Virus record (IMG/VR): IMGVR_UViG_3300048591_000552
Span: 1 to 34,306 of that record
From: a virus
Direction: 5' to 3' (one strand)
DNA length: 34,306 nucleotides
Position numbers and translations under genes: made by a program. Each line of letters opens with the position of its first letter. Position 1 is the first letter of the stretch. The notes beneath the pieces were generated by a model, which searched no databases, was not told the origin of the DNA, and saw only the letters and a list, made by a program, of their open reading frames with translations. Shown one piece after another: positions 14,573 through 20,838 of the stretch.

Positions 14573-14607
14573 GTTTTTCGTTCGCAAATCAGGAGGCTAT
14601 ATAACTC

Positions 14608-16176
14608 ATGCCAAAGCTAACCGCCGATGAGATCATCACCCAGCGGCACAAGCGCAACTTCATCCAGCCCGGCGGCCCGCTGCCGAACGCATCGGTGAAG
14701 TATGCCGGCCAGGACACGCAATACATGTCCATCCAGGGCGTCACCATCAACGACCTGGGCGACGTGTCGCCGATCTACGTGCCTGACCCGCGCGTGCAGG
14801 GCGGCTATCGCGCCGTCAACCGCAGCCGCACCGCGCCAGACCTGTCTGAGGCCACGCTCGTGCTGTACGAGAAGCACGGCTCGATTCCCTGGCAACTGTT
14901 CGCGCAAAACTGCCCGTTCAACATCTACGAGCTGACCGGCACCTGCAAGGACCTCTCCGACTTCAGCAATGGCTGGAGCGACTATGTGCTCGTGTATCCG
15001 TCGGCGCTGGTCACCAGCCGCGACCTGGGTGACCGCAGCGCGTGGGACTCGGACGACGCGCAGGAAGACAGCCTGAGTCTGACCTTCGGCGGCAAACCAT
15101 ATCCGGTCGGCGCGCTGACCTTTGCCAACAAGGCGGCCTCGGCGATCGCCACCGTAGCCAAGGACGTGGTGTTCGGCACGCAGATCCGCTGCGGCGACTG
15201 CGGCGTGCCCAACGACGGCACCCGCTTCATTTACATCGCCTGCTCGGGCGCATCCTCGCCGGCGCTGAAGCCCTATGTGGTCTACAGCCTCGACGGCGGC
15301 GCGACCTGGGCGAGCGTGAGCATCGCGACGGCGGCCAACGCTGAAGACGTTGTCGCGATCGACATCGTCGGCGACAAGCTCGTGGTGGCGTCCAAGACGG
15401 GCGGCACGTCGAGCGCTTCGGCGCTGTATGTGTCGAACCTGAACACCGTCACCGGCGCGCCCTCGAGCAGCTTCACAAAGGTGACGCCGAGCGCGTTCAC
15501 GGTCGCGAACACAGTCAACGACATGTATGTGCTGTCGACCACGGAGGTGTTCTTCGCGGCCGATGGCGGCTACATCTACAAGTCCGCCGACGTGCTCAGC
15601 GACATGAGCGTGGTCGACGCCGGCTCTGCGACGGCGCAGAACCTCAGCCGGATCCACGGCATCGACAGCGTGATCTATGCCTCCGGCGCATCCGGCGCGG
15701 TGGTCAAGAGCGCCAACCGCGGCCAGTCGTTCACGGCGACGACCACGTCGCCAGGCTCGGGCACTAACCAGGCGCTGTTCGTCAAGGATGCCCTGGTGGC
15801 GTGGGTGGGCAACAACGCCGGCGCGCTGTATTACACGCTCGACGGCGGCGAAACGTGGACGGCGAAGGGCTTCACCGGCCTGACGCCAGTGGCCATCCAG
15901 GACATCTACTTCGCCACCGACGAGGTCGGCTTCGTGGCGTTCACCGTGTCCGGGCCGGCTGCGCGCGTGGCCTCGACGATCAACGGCGGCGAGCGCTGGG
16001 TGGACTCCTCGCAGTCGACGCCGCGCCTGAACTCGGTCACGAGCGCCGCGACGTTCAACCGCATCGCTGCGCCGATGAGCGGCGAAGCATCGACCGACGC
16101 CAACACGGTGATCCTCGTCGGCCTGGGCACGTCACCCGACGGCGTGGCCTCGCTTGGCACCGCGAACCGCGTGTAA
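14608..16176 (+). CDS. Major tail tube-like protein with beta-propeller (BNR) domain
   Basis: 522 residues with an AGGAGG site about 11 nt upstream of the ATG. Residues 1-180 are placed like a tail tube protein: directly before the tail chaperones and tape measure, with a perfect -10 promoter suited to an abundant product. From about 185 onward the protein reads as a beta-propeller with Asp-box repeats, S-x-D-G-G-x-T-W: YSLDGGATW near 225, YTLDGGETW near 408 and STINGGERW near 456, plus degenerate blades near 323 and 366 (KSANRGQSF). Such propellers occur in sialidases and YCF48/sortilin-like proteins. It may decorate the tail and bind host surface sugars. The propeller is seen; tail-tube identity is inferred. 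Confidence 0.7.
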   Translation: MPKLTADEIITQRHKRNFIQPGGPLPNASVKYAGQDTQYMSIQGVTINDLGDVSPIYVPDPRVQGGYRAVNRSRTAPDLSEATLVLYEKHGSIPWQLFAQNCPFNIYELTGTCKDLSDFSNGWSDYVLVYPSALVTSRDLGDRSAWDSDDAQEDSLSLTFGGKPYPVGALTFANKAASAIATVAKDVVFGTQIRCGDCGVPNDGTRFIYIACSGASSPALKPYVVYSLDGGATWASVSIATAANAEDVVAIDIVGDKLVVASKTGGTSSASALYVSNLNTVTGAPSSSFTKVTPSAFTVANTVNDMYVLSTTEVFFAADGGYIYKSADVLSDMSVVDAGSATAQNLSRIHGIDSVIYASGASGAVVKSANRGQSFTATTTSPGSGTNQALFVKDALVAWVGNNAGALYYTLDGGETWTAKGFTGLTPVAIQDIYFATDEVGFVAFTVSGPAARVASTINGGERWVDSSQSTPRLNSVTSAATFNRIAAPMSGEASTDANTVILVGLGTSPDGVASLGTANRV

Positions 16177-16193
16177 TCATCGCGTGTAACCCA
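16168..16193 (+). repeat. 13-nt tandem repeat at the tail tube stop
   Basis: CGCGTGTAATCAT (16168-16180) is followed by CGCGTGTAACCCA (16181-16193). TAA stops occur at 16174 and 16187 in different frames. The second copy runs into the next ATG (16193). Confidence 0.9.
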
Positions 16194-16681
16194 TGAGTGA
16201 ATCGAGAACTGACAACACCTTCACGTTTGCGAACGGCCGCACGGTCTCCATCACCCGGGTGTCTCCGCTCACGCTGCAAAGCGTCGAGCGGAGCGTCCCG
16301 CGCCCGCAGCCGCCGATGCAGCCCACCGACCTGGGGCCGGAGCCGAACTACGCCCATCCCGACTACGTGCGCGCGGTGGGCGAATGGACGGCGAAGATCA
16401 ACGAAGTGTCGCTCGACACCATGCTGCTGTTCGGCGTCGAGGCGGACATCGACGAGGAGTCGCTGGAGAAGGCGCGCGCGAAAGCCGGGCGCGCCGGCAT
16501 CACGCTGCCCGACGACGATCACCTGTGCTATCTCAAGCACGTGTGCATCGGCTCGCTGGAGGAGCTGACGCGCCTGCGCGCGGCAATCCTCGACACGTCG
16601 CTGCCCACGGAGGAGAAGATCGCCGACGCCGGCGACAGCTTCAAAAGTGACGTGGAAGGGCAGGCCGATCCTCAAGGCTAG
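16193..16681 (+). CDS. Tail assembly chaperone (gpG-like)
   Basis: 162 residues. It lies between the tail tube and tape measure genes, where siphophages encode the gpG/gpGT chaperone pair. The N-terminus is strand-rich (FTFANGRTVSITRVSPLTLQ), and the rest is helical and acidic with DEESLEKARAKAG and an ELTRLRAAILDTSLPTEEKI region resembling other chaperones. It has no conserved catalytic motif. A short overlap with a second frame allows a shifted longer product (next entry). These chaperones coat the tape measure protein during tail assembly and are absent from virions. Family call from synteny and general resemblance. Confidence 0.7.
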   Translation: MSESRTDNTFTFANGRTVSITRVSPLTLQSVERSVPRPQPPMQPTDLGPEPNYAHPDYVRAVGEWTAKINEVSLDTMLLFGVEADIDEESLEKARAKAGRAGITLPDDDHLCYLKHVCIGSLEELTRLRAAILDTSLPTEEKIADAGDSFKSDVEGQADPQG

Positions 16682-16892
16682 GGTGCCGGCGAGTGGCGTG
16701 CAGATCGGCGCCGCGGAGTTCGAATGGCGCGAGGTGGCGCGCGACTACCACCTCACGTTTCAACAGTTCGTGGAGATGCCGGTCGACGAGCAGGCGCGGC
16801 ACATCGCGCATCACCGCATTCGCAACCGCATCGAGGCGGTGCTGGCCAAGGATGCCCTCGACAAATCGAAGGCGAAGGCAAACAGGAAGTAG
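16647..16892 (+). CDS. Tail chaperone frameshift extension (gpT-like)
   Basis: An 81-residue open frame in +1 (equivalently -2) relative to the gpG-like gene, overlapping its last 35 nt and ending just before the tape measure gene. It has no convincing own start: GTG at 16647 lacks a ribosome binding site. The text FEWREVARDYHLTFQQFVEMPVDEQ is typical of the T part of gpGT proteins. A run AAAA at 16643-16646 inside TTC AAA AGT would let a P-site Lys tRNA slip +1 onto AAA again, then read GTG ACG TGG. The product would be a gpG-T fusion of about 235 residues. Coordinates cover the extension frame only. Confidence 0.65.
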   Translation: MTWKGRPILKARVPASGVQIGAAEFEWREVARDYHLTFQQFVEMPVDEQARHIAHHRIRNRIEAVLAKDALDKSKAKANRK

Positions 16893-16920
16893 GGCAGGAA
16901 GTAACCCGCAGGAAGTTAAC
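16883..16920 (+). repeat. Triple CAGGAAGT repeat with three in-frame stops
   Basis: CAGGAAGTAGGG, CAGGAAGTAACCCG and CAGGAAGTTAAC follow each other. TAG 16890, TAA 16902 and TAA 16917 are all in the same frame. The tape measure ATG is at 16923. Confidence 0.85.
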
Positions 16921-16922
16921 CC

Positions 16923-19604
16923 ATGTCGGACCTGATTGAGCAAGGCACCAGACTCATCGCCGAGGGCGCGGACAAGTTCATCTCCGACATCGACCGCGCC
17001 AACAAGGTGCTGGAGAAGAACCGCGAAATGCTCCAGCGCTCCGCGGATGCGGCACGAACCGCTGGCCCCGGCGTGGACGATCTTGCTTCGACCTTCACGA
17101 CACTCGCCGGCGTCGCCGGCGGCGTGGTGGTCGCGCTGGGCGCCGTTGCCGTTGCAGCCGGCGCCGTGGCCGCAGCGGTGGCCGCCGCCGGCGCATCCAT
17201 CAACACCGCGCTCAACTTCGGCGCGGCCATCAACGACATCCAGACCGTCACCGGCCTGAGCGCGCAAATGGCGCAGTCCGTCTACGGCGCGTCGCGCGTG
17301 TCGGGCACCTCGGTCAACACCGTTACGAGCGCATTCGCCAACCTCAACGAGCGCATCGACAAGTCCGAGCAGAAGGCCGGCGTCGCGCTCGGCAAGATCT
17401 CCACGGCCGCCAGCGACGCCGGCAAGCGCATGGCGCGCTTGAACGAGGACTACGCGCAGAGCATTGGCGATATCAACGAGCAGCTCGCCGAGCGCATCGC
17501 CGCGATCAACGAGCGCCGCGTCGAAGCCGAGCAGCAGCTCGCGCAGCGCCTCAGCCAGATCAACGAGGACTACAGCCGCACGATTGCCGACGGCCGCGAG
17601 CGGCTGGCCCAGCGCCTGGGCGACCTTGAAGAATCGCACGCCGATCGCGTCGCATCGATCAACGAGCGCATCGCTGAAGAAACAACCAGCAGCGCCGACA
17701 AGCGCGCGAACATCGAACGCACCCTCACGGAGAAGCTCGAGGATCTCAACTACAAGGCACAGAAAGACATCGGGCGGATCCAGGCCGACGGCGCGAAAGA
17801 CCAGGCGCGCGTGCAGGAAGGGTTGCAACGCGAGCTGGCCAGCATCGAGCAGAAATATGGCTCGCAGCGCCAGAGCCTGCAGGACAAGATCTACAACCCG
17901 TCGACGAACCCGATCCTGCGCGCCTATTACAAGACGCAGCTCAAGAGCCTGGACGCCCAGCAGAAGAACGAGCGCTCGGCTGCCGAGGCCAGCTATCGCG
18001 CCAAGGCTGAGCAGGCCCGGCGCGAAACCCAGATCGCGATCGACGCGGTGAATGAGCGCACGCAGCGCGAAACCGCCATCGAGCGCGCGGCCGCGGCGCG
18101 CAAGCTGGCTGACCTGGCTGCCGACAGCGCCCGGCGCATCGCCGCCCTGCAGGCGGACCTTGCGAAGGAAGACGCCGAATACCAGAAGCAGACCAGCCGG
18201 CTGCAGGCCGAGAATGCGAAACGTGAAGCCGACGCGCGCGCGTCCATGGAGCGCCAGACGGCCGACGCCCGCGCTGCCTACGAACGGCAGATCGCCGATG
18301 CAGCTGCAGCGCAGGCGAAGATCGAAGCGGAGACGGCCAAGCGGTTGGAGCGCGAGAAGCAGCGCTACGACCGCGCCACGCAGGACATCGCCGACTCGCT
18401 GACCAAAGCGCTCAGCACCGGCGGCGGCGGAGGTGGCGCTGCGGCCAAGGCCATCGACCCGGTGACAGATGCGTTCAACCGGCTCGGCATCAGCATCGCC
18501 GAGTTCCAGAAGATGACGCCGGACGAGCAGTTCAACACGCTCAACCAGGCCGTCGGCAAGCTGATCAGCGAGGGCAAGCTCCAGGAGGCCTACGACATCC
18601 TTTCTCAGCTCTTCGGGCCGGCGATGGCCGGGCAGATGCTTGAATTCTTCAAGGAGTCGCAGACGCTGCGCGACCTGGGCTTCACGCAGGAGCAGATCGA
18701 CAGCCTGGTCGAGTTCCGCAAGAAGTCGAACGAGGTCGGGCTCGAGCTGGAGATGCTCGTTGCGCAGATCGGCACGGACCTGCTCCCCATCGTGTCGGAG
18801 ATGATCGCCGGCTTCCAGCGCTTCTGGAAGGAGCACGGGCCGGAGATCACGCGGGTGATCCGCGACATCGCGCAGTTTCTGTCAGGCCGGCTCGCGCCGG
18901 CGATCCGCGATGTGTGGAACTGGATCACGCTGCACTTCATCCCCGGCGTGACGACTGCGGCGAACCAGCTGGGCGGCGCATTCAAGCGCGACCTCGACTC
19001 GGTGACAAACGCGTTCAATCGCGACTTCGGGCCGGCGATTGAATCGGTCAAGACATTCATCGGCAACCTGTTCACGGAGGTGACCAACCTCGGCACGACG
19101 CTGGGCGCATTGGCGACGCAGATCAGCACATCGGTGACCGAAGCCTTCAACAGCGGCAAGGCAGCCGTGGAAGGCTTCCTGAATGGCATTCGCGACATAT
19201 ACAACTTCGTCAACACCACGTTCAACACCGCCATTCAAAACCTGCAGAACACGCTGAGCGGCCTGCGCCCGCCGTCGATCTTCACGCCCGGCTCACCGAC
19301 GCCGTTCGAGATGGGCCTGCGCGGCATCAACGACGCGATGCGGGAGATCAACCGCACCGGCCTGCCGGCCATCGATGCCAGCGCCGGCGTGCAGGCTGCG
19401 CTTGCCGGCGGGGCGCGCACACCGTATGGCATGCGCACCGATGCGACGCCGGCGCAGATGGCCGCGCGGACGATCAACAACAACCGCAGCACGTCGAACG
19501 TCGCCAACGTCAACGTGACCATCGGCGGCAATGCCGACCGGCAGGCGGTGAGCGACGGCGTGTATGAAGGGTTGTATCGCGCCGGCTTTGTCATGGTCAG
19601 TTGA
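16923..19604 (+). CDS. Tape measure protein
   Basis: 893 residues, the longest gene here. A short helical start (GTRLIAEGADKFISDIDRANKVLEKNREMLQ) is followed by one or two hydrophobic segments at about residues 52-98 (LAGVAGGVVVALGAVAVAAG and following), usual for tape measure proteins that later enter the host membrane. Residues about 140-500 are a very long heptad-rich coiled coil of Glu/Arg/Ala/Gln with repeating ERIAAINER/QRLSQINEDY-like units, then a Gly-run hinge near 500 and a helical C-terminal half. The end is Asn-rich (INNNRSTSNVANVNVTIGG). Its length sets tail length. It follows the chaperones as expected. Confidence 0.9.
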   Translation: MSDLIEQGTRLIAEGADKFISDIDRANKVLEKNREMLQRSADAARTAGPGVDDLASTFTTLAGVAGGVVVALGAVAVAAGAVAAAVAAAGASINTALNFGAAINDIQTVTGLSAQMAQSVYGASRVSGTSVNTVTSAFANLNERIDKSEQKAGVALGKISTAASDAGKRMARLNEDYAQSIGDINEQLAERIAAINERRVEAEQQLAQRLSQINEDYSRTIADGRERLAQRLGDLEESHADRVASINERIAEETTSSADKRANIERTLTEKLEDLNYKAQKDIGRIQADGAKDQARVQEGLQRELASIEQKYGSQRQSLQDKIYNPSTNPILRAYYKTQLKSLDAQQKNERSAAEASYRAKAEQARRETQIAIDAVNERTQRETAIERAAAARKLADLAADSARRIAALQADLAKEDAEYQKQTSRLQAENAKREADARASMERQTADARAAYERQIADAAAAQAKIEAETAKRLEREKQRYDRATQDIADSLTKALSTGGGGGGAAAKAIDPVTDAFNRLGISIAEFQKMTPDEQFNTLNQAVGKLISEGKLQEAYDILSQLFGPAMAGQMLEFFKESQTLRDLGFTQEQIDSLVEFRKKSNEVGLELEMLVAQIGTDLLPIVSEMIAGFQRFWKEHGPEITRVIRDIAQFLSGRLAPAIRDVWNWITLHFIPGVTTAANQLGGAFKRDLDSVTNAFNRDFGPAIESVKTFIGNLFTEVTNLGTTLGALATQISTSVTEAFNSGKAAVEGFLNGIRDIYNFVNTTFNTAIQNLQNTLSGLRPPSIFTPGSPTPFEMGLRGINDAMREINRTGLPAIDASAGVQAALAGGARTPYGMRTDATPAQMAARTINNNRSTSNVANVNVTIGGNADRQAVSDGVYEGLYRAGFVMVS

Positions 19605-19641
19605 TGGTCAGTTGATGGCCCGTTGATGCATGGCTCGTTGA
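19593..19641 (+). repeat. 11-nt tandem repeat covering all three frames with stops
   Basis: ATGGTCAGTTG occurs at 19593 and 19604, ATGGCCCGTTG at 19615 and ATGGCTCGTTG at 19630. TGA stops at 19602, 19613 and 19624 fall in the three different frames. Confidence 0.9.
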
Positions 19642-19735
19642 CGCGAAGGTGACATCTGGCTGATGAACGCGCCGGGCAGTGAAAAACAGATGCGCTGCGG
19701 GAATATAAAGGCGACAATCAAAATGGAGGATTGAC

Positions 19736-19867
19736 ATGAAAACAAAGGGTTCGCCTCGCTTTCGCATCAACTTCAATTTCGGCTGCGGCACGATCGCAGT
19801 CCTGGTCTTCACCTGTTCCTGCATGTCGCTGTTTTTGTATGCCGCCGTCAGGACGCCGGCGCCGTGA
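19736..19867 (+). CDS. 43-residue membrane protein between tape measure and distal tail genes
   Basis: A short gene: ATG at 19736, stop TGA 19865-19867. GGAGG at 19725-19729 precedes it, with a candidate -10 box TATAAA at 19704. The protein starts basic (MKTKGSPRFRI), then has one hydrophobic segment with three Cys (CGTIAVLVFTCSCMSLFLYAAV), and ends RTPAP, so it is probably an inner-membrane protein with a single span. It sits in the gap between the tape measure repeats and cassette D. Not recognised; it could be a holin-like or superinfection-exclusion peptide, but there is no direct evidence for either. Confidence 0.55.
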   Translation: MKTKGSPRFRINFNFGCGTIAVLVFTCSCMSLFLYAAVRTPAP

Positions 19868-19895
19868 TGCTGGCACCGTGATCGTTGTGAACGGG

Positions 19896-19922
19896 TAGAA
19901 TATCCGAAACGCAGAGCCAACA
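19896..19922 (+). promoter_or_regulatory. Cassette D: -10 box and leader
   Basis: GGGTAGAATA gives TAGAAT at 19896-19901. CGCAGAGCC follows at 19910-19918, then 4 nt, then the stem. This is almost the same layout as cassette A. Confidence 0.55.
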
Positions 19923-19962
19923 GGCGCGCGACATTTCCACAGAAATGCCGCGCGCCTTTTTT
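19923..19962 (+). terminator. Cassette D: terminator-like hairpin before distal tail gene
   Basis: GGCGCGCG (19923-19930) pairs with CGCGCGCC (19949-19956), and CATTTC (19932-19937) with GAAATG (19942-19947), separated by one A-C mismatch; loop CACA. Six T follow, and the ATG comes 8 nt later at 19971 with no Shine-Dalgarno. Confidence 0.85.
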
Positions 19963-19970
19963 ATTGCCAT

Positions 19971-20795
19971 ATGTGGTATGCCACTGAGTTCAATTCGGTT
20001 CAATTGCCCGCCGGCAACTTCTCGATCGCCATGCCGCGCGCGTTTGTGCAGAATCGCATGCCGCCCACCGGCGCGATTCTGGGCGAGTATGACCTCGAGG
20101 GCGTGAACAACCGGCAGGGGCAGCAGGTGTGCGATGTGGAGTTCGTTGTGGACGCATGCGACTTCCAGGCCAAGCTCGACGAGATCCTCGGCGCGGCCCG
20201 CCGGCAGGGCCAGCTCAAGATCACCGACAACGCCCAGGTGCGGCGCGCCACGGCGAAGGTCGTGAGCGTGGCCGAGAAGACGACGATGGACGACTGGCGC
20301 GACCGAAAGCAGCGCATCGGCCTGCAGCTGTCGTGTGAGCCGCAGTGGTATGACGACTTGCTGACCACGGTCACGTTCACCAGCGCCACCCGCGTCTCGC
20401 TCAAAAACACACCCAACCGGGGCAACGCGCGCGCGATCAAGTATGTGGTGCTGACGATCACATCCAACATCTCCGGCTCGATGGTCATCACCAGCGAGCC
20501 GCAGGGCGATAACTACTACAACACGTTCAAGTATGGCCAGAAGCGCTACGGCTCATCTGCGATCGGCAGCGGCGCGAAGCAGTCGAGCGCGATCGCCTAT
20601 GTCGGGTCGACGACTGCGCCGCTCGTGATCGACGCCGGCGCCTCAACCGTGCGGGTGGGGGGTGTGGACGCCTACAGCAACACGGCACGGCCGGTCACGC
20701 AGATGGCGCTGCTGTGGATCGAGCCGGGCGACAACATCATTCGCTTCTCGCAGGCGGCGACCGGATCGCTCGCGTTCAGGAGCGCATGGATCTGA
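19971..20795 (+). CDS. Distal tail protein (Dit-like)
   Basis: 274 residues starting at ATG 19971, 8 nt after the cassette D U-tract. Two parts: an N-terminal beta domain (about 1-140) with VEFVVDACDFQAKLDEIL, and a C-terminal galectin-like part that opens with LKNTPNRGNARAIKYVVLTI and closes with ALLWIEPGDNIIRFSQ. The G-N-A turn and the L-x-P-G-x-N-x-I motif are typical of siphophage distal tail proteins. It forms the hub at the tail tip, between tape measure and tail-tip genes. The stop lies in a 14-nt repeat. Confidence 0.75.
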   Translation: MWYATEFNSVQLPAGNFSIAMPRAFVQNRMPPTGAILGEYDLEGVNNRQGQQVCDVEFVVDACDFQAKLDEILGAARRQGQLKITDNAQVRRATAKVVSVAEKTTMDDWRDRKQRIGLQLSCEPQWYDDLLTTVTFTSATRVSLKNTPNRGNARAIKYVVLTITSNISGSMVITSEPQGDNYYNTFKYGQKRYGSSAIGSGAKQSSAIAYVGSTTAPLVIDAGASTVRVGGVDAYSNTARPVTQMALLWIEPGDNIIRFSQAATGSLAFRSAWI

Positions 20796-20838
20796 AGGTG
20801 CGGACATGAAGGTGCAGTCATGAAGGTGAGCACATGAG
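20793..20838 (+). repeat. 14-nt tandem repeat with TGA in all three frames
   Basis: TGAAGGTG begins units at 20793, 20807 and 20821, and TGAG follows at 20835. The first TGA ends the distal tail gene. Stops therefore recur every 14 nt and cover all frames. The next ATG (20834) overlaps the last TGA. Confidence 0.9.

Noticed and set aside
16641-18836. 731-codon minus-strand open frame in the tape measure region
   Set aside because: Antisense to the heptad-rich tape measure gene; Leu/Arg/Asp composition is the mirror of its Glu/Arg/Ala codons. No start signal or family resemblance.
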